NCBI GenBank assembly: GCA_903869365.1
Contig: CAIPYV010000042.1
Coordinates: forward strand, 1-42,686
Length of the DNA stretch: 42,686 nt
Reading direction: 5' to 3'
DNA from: an uncultured Chlorobiaceae bacterium
GTDB lineage: Bacteria > Bacteroidota > Chlorobiia > Chlorobiales > Chlorobiaceae
This document shows positions 1 to 8,002 of this stretch, piece by piece. Every line of letters starts with the position of its first letter. The stretch's first letter is position 1. The notes beneath the pieces were generated by a model. The model ran no database searches. It was not told the origin of the DNA and saw only the letters and a list, made by a program, of their open reading frames with translations. Made by a program: the position numbers and the translations under genes.

Positions 1-2
1 CT

Positions 3-98
3 GGCAAGTATGGGCACATTCACACCGAGCTTACCAAGGCACAGAGGGATATTCTCAAGGAACTCAAGATTGAGGTGCCAGACATGCCCTCGTCATAA
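3..98 (+). pseudogene. C-terminal end of an IS transposase (5' part outside window)
   Basis: Frame 3 is open from the window edge to TAA at 96-98 and encodes 31 residues containing LTKAQRDILKELKIEVP. This pattern (LT..Q..ILK.L.I..P) resembles the extreme C-terminus of IS1634/IS4-type DDE transposases. No catalytic residues fall inside the window, so whether the element is intact cannot be told. The neighbouring DNA is rich in transposon scraps, which fits. Family assignment rests on one short motif and is tentative. Confidence 0.4.
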
Positions 99-427
99 TT
101 TGCTCGGGAAATAAGGATAATAGGCCGTCTGATTGACACCTCATCACCTCGTTCTGATAAGTCCCCCTGTATATCGTGAGTTATGTAGTACCAATTGCAT
201 GTCTTTGTATTGGTTGTGGTAATCGTAAGATGGTGAGCACAATACGATTCACGACTTTTTTATGGCAGCAGCAGTAGCTGACGTATAGCTTTGAAACCGA
301 ATTTGAGGCAGAGTAGCCTTTTAGGCTAATGGCAAGCCTGTCTAATGATTTTAGATAAAACTAAATAGTGCCGCAGAGATCGGTCAGAGAATTCAACTTA
401 ATTAATCTTTCAAAGGATGGTAACATT
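99..427. other. Non-coding stretch with no recognisable gene
   Basis: About 330 bases between the transposase remnant and the next ORF. I see no open frame of note. A small inverted repeat, TAGCC-TTTT-GGCTA, lies near 313-327. The stretch probably includes the outer end of the insertion sequence, but I could not pair terminal repeats because the other end is outside the window. Confidence 0.4.
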
Positions 428-940
428 ATGGCTTCAGTAACAGTAACTAAAATTATCTCAAACAAAAGCCTATACCCAAACAAAGAAGCTAATTGGGTTT
501 GGAACAACGCACATTATGGAAAGGTGTATGTCCTGGAAGTTGTGCCTGCAGGTATTGGCGACTATTCTACCGGTTATAACCACACAAAGGAATTAGAAAT
601 AACCCGACAGTGGCGCAAATTCATAAGTAAGGACAATCCAGATGCTGGTGTCATAGGCGTGGCCACAGAACTGGAAATCCATTTTACCGTACAAAATTTG
701 GGAAACGAAACAGCAACGCGTCTGCATCACGTATATCCAAAATGTCAGTCATCCCCCCTTGTACCTCCAGACCTAAAAGCTTTAACTTCTATTTTCTTTG
801 CTATGCCAGACACGAATAATAACAACCGTATTGTTTTCGTCCCGCATATAGCGAAGAACAAAAGCCCCAACTCCAAAAGATACGATCCATTCGCGTCTAC
901 CAGTGTCGTCATCCATTGGGCGTCCAACGTCTGGTATTGA
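428..940 (+). pseudogene. Hypothetical protein, probably 3'-truncated
   Basis: The start ATG at 428 follows AAAGGATGG, a usable ribosome site. The 170-residue product is not recognised. Its first ~115 residues look like a real, probably beta-rich domain (pattern TRQWRKFISKDNPDAG followed by TELEIHFTVQNLG). From about 780 onwards the frame runs antisense through the toxin gene at 782-1072, and that part of the product (Asn-rich, then low complexity) does not look native. I infer that the original 3' end was replaced when the toxin-antitoxin module arrived. No function is proposed. Confidence 0.5.
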
Positions 941-1072
941 TTTAAAAAAACCCGCTCCGTCCAGAATGGTCTTTGCTGCTCGTGCTGCCGCATCGGGGCT
1001 TTTTTCGTACAAAAACGCATGAAGCCGCTCAACATCGGCTAATGCCTCTGGAAGCCATTTTATTTGGGGCAA
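782..1072 (-). CDS. RelE/ParE-family toxin
   Basis: The 96-residue protein has the RelE/ParE plasmid-stabilisation fold pattern: MPQIKWLPEALADVERLHAF at the start, a central region RAAKTILDGAGFFKSIPDVGRP, and the C-terminal beta strands REWIVSFGVGAFVLRYM and VVIIRVWHSKENR. Such toxins poison DNA gyrase or cleave mRNA; which one cannot be told. It overlaps the 3' end of the upstream antitoxin gene by 13 bases (1060-1072), typical of co-translated toxin-antitoxin pairs. Its 3' end lies antisense over a truncated hypothetical gene. Confidence 0.85.
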   Translation of the reverse strand: MPQIKWLPEALADVERLHAFLYEKSPDAAARAAKTILDGAGFFKSIPDVGRPMDDDTGRREWIVSFGVGAFVLRYMRDENNTVVIIRVWHSKENRS

Positions 1073-1329
1073 GACGTCACCTTCCCCTGCGCTAATTTTT
1101 CAAGCCATGCCGTAGCTTTTGCATGGGGTATAGCCTCACCGGTTAATTGATAACGCTCCCAACGCTCCATATCCTCGCGTTTTTCTCGCTCATAATTTTC
1201 TTCGCGCTCTAAGAATGTTTCAATTGCTTTGCACATGAGCCAGTGCGGCGACCTATCGCGGATACGAGCCAAAGCTGCCAGCCGTTGCTGGGTGGTGTCG
1301 TCTAACTTGACGCCTTTTGTCTGTGACAT
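1060..1329 (-). CDS. CopG/ParD-like ribbon-helix-helix antitoxin
   Basis: Start chosen at ATG 1329 (MSQTKGVKLD), preceded by GGGAGATTT at good spacing; the open frame continues further upstream but lacks support. The 89-residue protein begins with a ribbon-helix-helix pattern (VKLDDTTQQRLAALARIRDR then SPHWLMCKAIETFL) and continues into a charged helix (REENYEREKREDMERWERY), as in ParD/CopG antitoxins, which bind the toxin and repress their own promoter. It is translated just before the ParE-like toxin and overlaps it by 13 bases. The module lies among transposon debris. Confidence 0.8.
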   Translation of the reverse strand: MSQTKGVKLDDTTQQRLAALARIRDRSPHWLMCKAIETFLEREENYEREKREDMERWERYQLTGEAIPHAKATAWLEKLAQGKVTSCPK

Positions 1330-1557
1330 AACTAAATCTCCCTTTACGGGAAGGTAACACTTATTACAACCTTTAGCAACCCTGTTTAGAGGAAAGACGC
1401 CTTTTTTTACCGCCACAACTTCTCAAACCTTGCCGGATTTGACGCAGTGTAAATAACGGTGTGCTGTATGTTCCGGTGTGACGGTAGAACGAAATCCCCC
1501 TGTGGAGTGCAGGTACCGTGGTTGGTTATTTGATACAGTAGTGAAATTCTTGACTGA

Positions 1558-1743
1558 AGTTTTGAGCAACAACATAATTGTGTGACTGCAGCAATTGTGC
1601 TCTGGAACACGGTCTATCTGGATCGAGTCATCAAGGCATGGAAAGGACAAGGTCGACCTGTGGATCAGCGACTCTTAAAAACACTCTCACTTTTAGGATG
1701 GGAGCACATCAACCCGACAGGTGATTATGTATGGCGCAACTGA
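1558..1743 (+). pseudogene. Tn3-family transposase TnpA, C-terminal remnant
   Basis: The frame ending at TGA 1741-1743 encodes [13 protein letters not shown], then GRPVDQRLL and [17 protein letters not shown]. These are the hallmark C-terminal motifs of Tn3-family TnpA (VLWNT.Y and L.PLGWEHINLTGDY.W). The frame is closed by a stop just upstream (1555-1557), so only about 60 of the family's ~1000 residues survive. I found no 38-bp repeat directly after the stop, where one is expected, so that end is also lost. It may belong to the same element as the resolvase and repeats at 2547-6005, but this is inference. Confidence 0.85.
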
Positions 1744-1781
1744 ACTTGCACACAAAAGAATTCATTTTTTTCTACTTAAAT

Positions 1782-2546
1782 TCACTGACTATTGGCCATT
1801 TTTTTGAAGATCTCGTCAAAGACCGGAGTAATAAATCGTGACCCCTCCGTTGATAAATGACTGGCATTTCGATAAAGGAGTTTATTATTAGCAATCACTA
1901 TTATGTGCCCTGCTTTATCAAACATTCTATACTCAGGAGAAAGCAATGTCAGATTTTTCTTTTGTGCTAATTCAAACAATACCTTCTTAATATTCTTATT
2001 GTCTTTATAATAGCCATTATAGCTATCTTCCGGAAGTTTGTAGAATTCTTTATATTTTGAAGATAACCATGTTGCTCTTACTGGCTCAAATGTTATTGAT
2101 GGGAAGTCTTCTATCAAGATTACCTTTCGATCCATGTTTTGCAGAATATCAATTGTTTTTGTTAGACTGGAATTTACTAACTGCAAGTTGGTTTTGCAGT
2201 TAATATAATTTTGATCGATATCATCAAAACTTAGGATACTATTACTAGTGTAACCCGCCCAAAATGCCAAAATAAAAACTGTTTTTATTTCTGGATGAGA
2301 TTTAATAAATGCAATTACTTTTTTATTGAAATTATATTCTTTAAGGTGCTTTCTTCTATCTTTTCCTATTATAGGAGGGGTTTCACTAAGTGTGGTTACA
2401 AATCCAGATAACCTGTATTTATTAGATAAATCGTGTATTGCTGGAATATAACTCATTGCATGAGAGTCTCCCCATAAAACAAAACTTGGCTTTATATTAT
2501 TGTTAATTAGTTTCTTTGTTGTTGTATTGATAGCATAGCTTTTATT
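1782..2546 (-). pseudogene. C-terminal SGNH domain of an OafA-type O-acyltransferase, 5' part missing
   Basis: Reading leftward from base 2546, the frame is open with no start until ATG 2456. The SGNH hydrolase signature FVLWGDSHA lies upstream of that ATG, so a gene called from 2456 would lose the catalytic Ser block. A C-terminal NASHLSTEG stands where the family has D..HLS..G; the Asp position is Asn here. This domain normally follows an integral-membrane acyltransferase-3 domain of ~350 residues that modifies cell-surface sugars; that part is absent. The homologous frame stops exactly where a 38-bp Tn3-type repeat begins (2547), with an in-frame stop inside the repeat. The region is notably AT-rich. 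Confidence 0.8.
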
Positions 2547-2584
2547 GGGGTCGCTTCAGAAAACGGATTATAAAACCCGTTAAG
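2547..2584 (+). repeat. Tn3-type 38-bp terminal inverted repeat, left copy
   Basis: The 38 bases begin GGGGTCGCTTCAGAAAACGG and end CCGTTAAG, the standard GGGG...TAAG form of Tn3-family (Tn21/Tn5393-like) ends. The GGGG side is outermost, so the element lies to the right. The reverse-complement copy is at 5968-6005, with 29 of 38 positions identical, including the outer 13 and inner 7. The five bases outside (TTATT) do not match those outside the partner (GATAT). Confidence 0.85.
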
Positions 2585-2602
2585 GATTATTGGATGCAGG
2601 AA

Positions 2603-2881
2603 TCCATCGGTAAGACTTTTGAACTGGACATCTTGTTTCTGAAGTCCAGCGACCAAATCAACCAGTTGCTTGATGCTACGGCCAAGTCGATCGAGTTTCC
2701 AGACAACAAGCGTATCTCCCGTACTCATCAGTTCCTGTGCCTTGGCAAGTCCGGGGCGTTCGGCTCGTGTACCACTTACTTTATCCTCAAAGATTTTTTC
2801 ACAACCAGCCTTGGTTAAGGCATCAATCTGAAGAGTAAGATTTTGATCCTGTGTGGAAACCCTGGCATAACCAATAAGCAT
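2603..2881 (-). pseudogene. tnpR: Serine resolvase TnpR, catalytic domain only
   Basis: Start taken at ATG 2881 (MLIGYARVSTQDQN), where resolvase homology begins and GGGGAAAAAG precedes. The catalytic Ser sits in YARVSTQDQ. The motifs VSGTRAERPGL, VVWKLDRLGRS and FKSLTDG follow in normal order. Homology stops after about 93 residues, at 2603; a full resolvase has about 185, with a C-terminal helix-turn-helix. The frame then runs through 18 unrelated bases, the left 38-bp repeat and on to a stop at 2507. The DNA-binding domain is therefore missing and the protein is unlikely to act as a resolvase. Confidence 0.85.
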
Positions 2882-2911
2882 ATCTTTTTCCCCTTTCTCC
2901 ATTCTCAATAC

Positions 2912-2926
2912 TCATATAATATATGA
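2912..2926. promoter_or_regulatory. Perfect palindrome upstream of tnpR (res-like site)
   Basis: TCATATA-A-TATATGA is a perfect 15-base inverted repeat 31 bases upstream of the resolvase start. In Tn3 elements the resolvase binds paired half sites (res) just upstream of its own gene, for cointegrate resolution and autorepression. Assignment as part of res rests on position and symmetry only; the full three-subsite layout was not resolved. Confidence 0.35.
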
Positions 2927-3078
2927 TATATCAAGAATCAATCTCAAGAACTGTTTTTTGAGGAGCCTAACGAGTTTGTTTTGATAGTGCGATTGCTTCT
3001 AAAAAGTATTAGCCAAGCCACCATAGACCCTGCTGGGCACAAGCATTATCGAGAAACTCGTGAGATGTTGTGATAATA

Positions 3079-3325
3079 TCAACCGGTAAGGCTCTGAGTA
3101 CTCAGCTTTTTGTACATCATCCCTTCACTGAGCTGTTCAGTCACCAGTTTTGCCCAATAGAAAATGGCCCCGTTGTCGAAATGGCGCTCTTCGCTGATCT
3201 GCATTTCAATGTTGAACAAACGCCCATGTTCAGCTTTGGCCTTGATATCGAGTATGGGGGGGGTTCCTGCCCGGTAATTGGCAAAGTTATAGGGATGACA
3301 ATAGCATTGATCAGGGAGATAAGTA
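3079..3325 (-). pseudogene. Rpn/PD-(D/E)XK transposase-family nuclease fragment
   Basis: The minus strand encodes ILDIKAKAEHGRLFNIEMQ followed by AIFYWAKLVTEQLSEG. This is the core of the Rpn (recombination-promoting nuclease) family, with D, E.Q and K positions like those of PD-(D/E)XK nucleases. Upstream, a different frame reads SLINAIVIP, which fits the family's preceding helix. The frames meet at a run of eight C bases (3256-3263 on this strand), so a one-base slip there probably broke the gene. The C-terminal half is absent (stop at 3079-3081). A remnant without function. Confidence 0.6.
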
Positions 3326-3382
3326 AATCTTAGAAATTTTTAGAGAGGATTTAAACAATCAAATACTGAAAGATTGTGCAAG

Positions 3383-5752
3383 TCAAGAGAGTTCATCACG
3401 AAAGAGAGTAATACAATTTCCTCCATCTCTCTTTGATTTGTACATGGCAATATCGGCATGCCTCATTAACGTTATTTCGTCCCGGCCATGATTTGGGAAC
3501 ACGGCAATACCGATGCTGCATGAAATATTGATGATATGGCCTTCTATTTCGAATGGCTTCTTTATTGAGGGCAGAATTTTTTTTGCAACCGCAACGGCAT
3601 TCCATAGTTGAGCAATATGGGGCAGCAACACCACAAACTCATCGCCACTCAGGCGAGCAAGTGAGTCTCCAGCTCTTTGCAAGTTTTTACCTGTTCGGGT
3701 TGCCACCTCTTTCAGTAAGAGATCACCGATATAATGGCCAAAGGTATCATTGACAGTTTTGAACTTATCGAGATCAAAGAGCAACAATGCTGCCATTGTT
3801 GAGTTCCGCTGACCTTGGGCAAAAGCTTGGGTTATCCGGTCTGAGAGAAGACGACGATTTGGAAGAGCTGTCAAATAATCATGCAGGGCAAGATCTTCAA
3901 TAACATAGTTCTCCGCTTTCAGGAGTTCATTTTTTTTGTCAGCAATTTTTTTAGCGACAACATTCCATGCGAGATCTGCCAGGGTCAACACCCATTTGAT
4001 ATCATCCTTATCATACTCAATGAGTTTGTTGCCAACCCAGACAATCGCAACAATTTTATCATCACGCAAAACAGGGACAAGCACTTCGCGTCTGATTTCG
4101 GTATCTCCTTCTGGTATCCCTTTACGACTTTTGAAGGTGGCATAATCATTACGGATAACAGCTTTCTGTTCGCGCAGAACATCTGCCCATAGGCCAGCCT
4201 GGTCGACAGGATAGTGCTGAGACTCGCTTGTCTCTTTGCACATATTCTTTCTGGTGTTGGTTGACCCCGCCTGCATGGAGAGTGTTGTCTGGTCTTCGGC
4301 AACAAAGTGGAAGAAACTGATGGAGCTATTGGTCAATAATTCCATCTCATCAAGTGTCGTTTGCAGCAGCTCTTCTATCGAATGAGTTGCTTCCATCAGG
4401 ATGAGAGCCAAATGGAATGAGGTGACAGTTTCGTATCGCTTGCGTTCGGTGATGTCCTGAATAATAGAATAGAGAAGATTCCTGTCGGCGATCTCTATCT
4501 TGCTGCTGAACACGTCAACATCACGAATAGAGTCGTTTGCCCTTCGGTGCTGGAATAAAAAGTGATTTTTTTCGCCTGATCTGCTTTGCTCCATGGCGGC
4601 CATTGTCTCTTCAGGGGGGAGCGTATTGATTTCCTGTATGTGCATTCGGCGGAGATGTTCGAGTGGCCATCCATAAAATTTTGCTGCTGCCGGATTGGCA
4701 TCAATAATCTTGCCATCCTGCGGATCAGTGATCAGCATCACGGTATGATGGTTCTGAAACAGGGTGAGGTATTGCGTTTCGCTTTTCTGCAAATTTTCAA
4801 CCCCTATCCGGTTTGCCTCTCTGGTGTGCAATACCGTCATTGCATAGGCCAGGTTGTCTGCCAGTGTTGTGAGAAGCTCCGTTTCCATTGAATCGAAGGC
4901 ATCTGGATGAGGGGAATAAACCGTTAGTGCGCCAAACACCCTATTGCCCGCTTTCAAGGGTAAGCCAGCAACAGAGAGGTAACCACGTGATAACGCATCT
5001 CTTCGCCAAGGTTCGAAAAGCGGATCGTTCACTATATTGCGGGTAATCGATGGTTTTCCCTGTCGGATTGCAGTTCCTGTCGGGCCGAGTCCACGATCAA
5101 CATTTGCCCAGGAGAGCTTCAAACTGTCCCGATAACCTTCATCAAAACCTGCATGAGCTAAAGGGCGAACACTTTTTGCCTTGTCCTGTTCCGCATAACC
5201 GACCCATACCATCAGATAACCGCCGATTTCAACGATGATGCGGCAAATTGCATCCAACAACTCCAGTTCATTATGGGCATGAAGCATGATCTCATTGCAT
5301 TGACGTAACATCTGGAGTGTGCGATTCGACAGGATAAGGTCGTTCTCAAACTTCTTTTGCTCGGAGATGTCGCTTCCGAGAGCTATAAGCTGAGTCATCT
5401 TACCCCCTTTATCCGCTACAGGACAAAACACAAAGCGATTAAAGCGACCCTCTCGTTCCTCTTCACAGGTGATTTTTTTACCCGTACGAAAGGCTTCATC
5501 AACTTTTTTCCGGCACATTGCTGCCAGTTCTGGAGGAATCAAATCGTAAGCGTTTTTGCCGATGCACTCTTGCACCTGCCTGCCACAAATGAGGGCAAAA
5601 GCATGGTTGGTTTCAAGAATCGTACCATGACGATCGATAACAAATGAAGGTCCAAGGGTATCAAAGAGAGCGAGGAGGGTTTTATAGCGTTGCGCAAAAG
5701 AGCAGCAGCAGTCGTTTTTATGATCACTATTGTCCTTCATCGGGAATATCAA
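3383..5752 (-). CDS. PAS-GAF-PAS-GAF-GGDEF diguanylate cyclase
   Basis: The product (789 aa from TTG 5752, or 785 from ATG 5740; neither has a strong ribosome site) has PAS at ~25-135, GAF at ~150-310, PAS at ~330-440, GAF at ~450-600 and GGDEF at ~625-785. The active-site loop reads RLSGDEFVVL (SGDEF at 702-706, an accepted variant) and an inhibitory-site RxxD (RAGD, 693-696) lies five residues before it. Synthesis of cyclic di-GMP with product inhibition is therefore expected. There are no transmembrane segments or signal peptide, so it is cytosolic. The sensor half closely matches the two histidine kinases downstream; only the output domain differs. It is the only intact gene between the two Tn3-type repeats. 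Confidence 0.9.
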   Translation of the reverse strand: MIFPMKDNSDHKNDCCCSFAQRYKTLLALFDTLGPSFVIDRHGTILETNHAFALICGRQVQECIGKNAYDLIPPELAAMCRKKVDEAFRTGKKITCEEEREGRFNRFVFCPVADKGGKMTQLIALGSDISEQKKFENDLILSNRTLQMLRQCNEIMLHAHNELELLDAICRIIVEIGGYLMVWVGYAEQDKAKSVRPLAHAGFDEGYRDSLKLSWANVDRGLGPTGTAIRQGKPSITRNIVNDPLFEPWRRDALSRGYLSVAGLPLKAGNRVFGALTVYSPHPDAFDSMETELLTTLADNLAYAMTVLHTREANRIGVENLQKSETQYLTLFQNHHTVMLITDPQDGKIIDANPAAAKFYGWPLEHLRRMHIQEINTLPPEETMAAMEQSRSGEKNHFLFQHRRANDSIRDVDVFSSKIEIADRNLLYSIIQDITERKRYETVTSFHLALILMEATHSIEELLQTTLDEMELLTNSSISFFHFVAEDQTTLSMQAGSTNTRKNMCKETSESQHYPVDQAGLWADVLREQKAVIRNDYATFKSRKGIPEGDTEIRREVLVPVLRDDKIVAIVWVGNKLIEYDKDDIKWVLTLADLAWNVVAKKIADKKNELLKAENYVIEDLALHDYLTALPNRRLLSDRITQAFAQGQRNSTMAALLLFDLDKFKTVNDTFGHYIGDLLLKEVATRTGKNLQRAGDSLARLSGDEFVVLLPHIAQLWNAVAVAKKILPSIKKPFEIEGHIINISCSIGIAVFPNHGRDEITLMRHADIAMYKSKRDGGNCITLFRDELS

Positions 5753-5967
5753 GATTCACCACGAGATTCGGCATTTAACGCACGTTAAACGATGTTCATT
5801 GGTCAAGCTTACCTTCATACAAAACCTTGTCTGATCAGTCAAATCACCCCAATCCTTGCCCCAGGAAGCAACACCTCAAATCCCGATAAGTGAGCCTGTC
5901 GTTCCCGCATAAACCCTGTACCACGCAGAGCATTATATGAATATATACTGTGATATTATTATATCCT

Positions 5968-6005
5968 CTTAACGTACTCCATGAACCCTTTCCTGAAGCG
6001 ACCCC
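5968..6005 (-). repeat. Tn3-type 38-bp terminal inverted repeat, right copy
   Basis: Begins CTTAACG and ends CTGAAGCGACCCC. It is the inverted partner of 2547-2584, with 29 of 38 identities concentrated at the outer 13 and inner 7 bases. Mismatches fall in the middle, as is usual for diverged Tn3 ends. Immediately outside (6006 onwards, minus strand) is the reading frame of a truncated histidine kinase. Confidence 0.8.
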
Positions 6006-6975
6006 GATATTGATTGCAATCAACAGAGTTACATCTGGGAGAGGCAAGGCGAGTTCTTCATTGGTGGGAAAAGGCTGTGACGTTTGTGGAGAAGCGGCAG
6101 GTGTATATTCCAGTGTGAAGAGGAATGTACAGCCTTCGCCCACAACGGATTCAACCCATATATTGCCGCCGAGCATTTCGACGAATCCTTTGGTGATACT
6201 CGACCCGAGCCCGGCCCCTTCGTAGCCTCTGGTTAAGGTGTTGTCAACCTGATGGAATCGTTCAAAAACTTTTTCTTTCATTGCAATTGGTAAACCGATG
6301 CCTGAATCGATGACATAAAACTCAAGGAGCTTATCTTTTCTGGTATAGCCAAATTCTATGCCTCCCTTACGGGTGAATTTCAAGGCATTCTTGACGAGGT
6401 TGGTCAGAATCTGGTTCAGCTACAAGCATGAAGGTCATGCATAAGTTCATTGAGTGGCGTTTCGGACAGGTGTACTTTTGTCTCTTCGGCATCAATGCGT
6501 GAAATATCAATAAGATCATTAATCAGATTGAGCATCCGGTGCCCGCTTTTCTGAATGAGGCCGATATATTCAGCCATCTCCTCTCCGGACAAGTGAGGCT
6601 CTGTCAAAAGTGCTGAAAACCCGAGAATGCCATTCATCTCTTGAGGGAGATAGCCGAAAAGGTGTTCAGAGGCTGGCGAAATATACGTTAAGGCCCCGAG
6701 TGAGTCAGTAACAAAGACCATTTCTGCGAGTTGCTCGGTAATGGAGCGGAACTTTCTTTCACTTGTTTGTAATGCCTGTTCAGCAAGCTTGCGATCGGTT
6801 ATGTCATTGATGATGGAGTAGAGCAGGGTTTTACCATCAAAGGTTATTGGGCAGCTGAAGACATCAACATCACGTATTGAGCCGTTGGCAAGGCGATGGC
6901 TGTATGACTGGTGGTTTTGTGCCGCTGTTTTGAATTTCTCCATTTGACTTATTACCTCTTCAGGATCCATCATAG
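6006..6975 (-). pseudogene. Decayed PAS-PAS-histidine kinase-receiver fragment
   Basis: Two frames (6973-6416, then ~6415-6006) together read as a PAS C-terminus (SIRDVDVFSCPITFDGKTL), a second PAS, a HisKA helix pair (LINDLIDISRIDAEET) and an ATPase domain (LTNLVKNALKFT, DSGIGLP, GAGLGSSITKG). Three lesions are visible. The PAS runs directly into NGILGFSALL, so the phosphoacceptor H-box is gone. About 35 residues before the N-box are deleted with a frameshift (stop 6416-6418). The G2 box reads GLGSS. After VTLLIA, which looks like the start of a receiver domain, the frame enters the Tn3-type repeat. It is certainly non-functional as a kinase. Confidence 0.85.
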
Positions 6976-7015
6976 TCAGATGCTACCATCACAAAACCGA
7001 TAGAGGTAGCGGTTT

Positions 7016-7084
7016 TTAAATAATATGCCATCCTTTCCATGACCGACCTTCATGGTGAGCAAGTCCAAGCTTGCTGGCACCCAT
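7016..7084 (-). pseudogene. Possible IS701-type transposase remnant
   Basis: A 22-residue frame reads MGASKLGLAHHEGRSWKGWH and then stops. The pattern LGLDH.EGRSW.GWHHH is familiar from the C-terminal part of IS701-family transposases. It directly abuts the decayed histidine kinase (6975) and may mark the breakpoint that removed that gene's 5' part. The match is short, so the family is uncertain. Confidence 0.35.
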
Positions 7085-7145
7085 TCCTCCGCTTTTCGAA
7101 TCTGTAGCATTATGATACCTCCATGGTTAAGGTTGATTCTTCTGA

Positions 7146-7925
7146 TCAGCCAATGCGAACAGAGAGCATGGAGAGCGCTCCGCCTTCTATCCCCTCGACA
7201 GGAAAGCTGACCTGCTCGTGCTCTTTGCGTAAACCAAGAACATAGAGAAGAGGGAGAAAATGGTCGGGCGAGGGCACTGAAAGACGCGCATCCTTTCCTA
7301 GTCTCAAGTACTCAGCAAGTTCACGATCTTTTCCCTCAAGCATGAGTTTTCTTGTGGCGGATTCAAATCGAAGCGCCCATTCGAATGGCTGAACCTTTTT
7401 ATCCTCCCATACATAGGCACGAAGGTTGTGAACAATATTGCCGCTTCCGACGATCAGCACTCCTTCATCCCGAAGCGGCTGAAGAAGCCTGCCAATCTGA
7501 TAATGAAACTCGGGAGGCTTCCTTTCATCGACACTGAGCTGAACAACGGGAATATCTGCATCCGGAAAAACGTGACAGAGTACCGCCCAAGTCCCATGAT
7601 CAAGACCCCGATGTTCATCGAAATGGACATCAAGCGGCTGGAGAAGTTTTTGCACACGCAGAGCAAGCTCCGGACTGCCCGGAGCCGGCCAGGTATACTC
7701 GAAAAGTTCTCTGGGAAACCCGTAGAAATCGTGTATGGTTTCTGGAGAGGTGTTGCCTGAAACCGCCATGTCGGGGCCGTACCAGTGAGCCGATATGGCA
7801 AGTATCGCTTTGGGTCGTGGGATACTTTGCCCGAACTTTTGCCAGCTTTCGGTGTAGGTGTTCGACTGAATCGCATTCATCGGATTGCCATGTCCAAAAA
7901 AAACGGCCGGCATTACCTCTCTCAT
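7146..7925 (-). CDS. ygiD: Class III extradiol dioxygenase, YgiD/DODA type
   Basis: A 259-residue protein of normal length for the bacterial 4,5-DOPA extradiol dioxygenase family. Metal ligands typical of LigB-like enzymes are visible: the His in FFGHGNP, the one in ISAHWYG, HGTW (LDHGTWAVL) and the distal His in GSGNIVHNL. The C-terminal SPDHFLPLLYVLG is also a family signature. Family members cleave catecholic rings using a divalent metal; the physiological substrate in bacteria is mostly unknown. The start at 7925 is supported by AAGGAG eight bases upstream. It stands downstream of yceI in the same orientation and could be cotranscribed. Confidence 0.88.
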   Translation of the reverse strand: MREVMPAVFFGHGNPMNAIQSNTYTESWQKFGQSIPRPKAILAISAHWYGPDMAVSGNTSPETIHDFYGFPRELFEYTWPAPGSPELALRVQKLLQPLDVHFDEHRGLDHGTWAVLCHVFPDADIPVVQLSVDERKPPEFHYQIGRLLQPLRDEGVLIVGSGNIVHNLRAYVWEDKKVQPFEWALRFESATRKLMLEGKDRELAEYLRLGKDARLSVPSPDHFLPLLYVLGLRKEHEQVSFPVEGIEGGALSMLSVRIG

Positions 7926-8002
7926 TGCAGTGCTCCTTTATATGGATATAGTTCACAAATTATCAAGCATTCACAGCCAACTCCCTCTCCCCAGCACACC
8001 TC

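Larger units (their letters stand above)
2547..6005. mobile_element. Transposase-less Tn3-type element carrying a diguanylate cyclase
   Basis: Facing 38-bp Tn3-type repeats bound 3459 bases. Inside are a truncated serine resolvase, a candidate resolvase site, a nuclease fragment and an intact PAS/GAF/GGDEF gene, but no tnpA. This matches the known class of non-autonomous Tn3 derivatives (mobile insertion cassettes and related mini-elements). There is no 5-bp target duplication and the two flanks belong to different truncated genes. The present boundaries may therefore reflect later recombination rather than one clean insertion. Confidence 0.6.

Noticed and set aside
1423-1650. Overlapping minus-strand frames of 67-75 codons
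   Set aside because: They are antisense to the TnpA C-terminal remnant on the plus strand, have no ribosome site and match no family.
2975-3073. Plus-strand frame reading LLLKSISQATIDPAGHKHYR
   Set aside because: It looks protein-like but has no start, is ~30 codons, and I could not tie it to a family; probably transposon debris or chance.
2547-6005. A clean, recent Tn3-type transposition
   Set aside because: The outer five bases differ (TTATT and GATAT), the repeats are only 29/38 identical and the flanks are from different genes.
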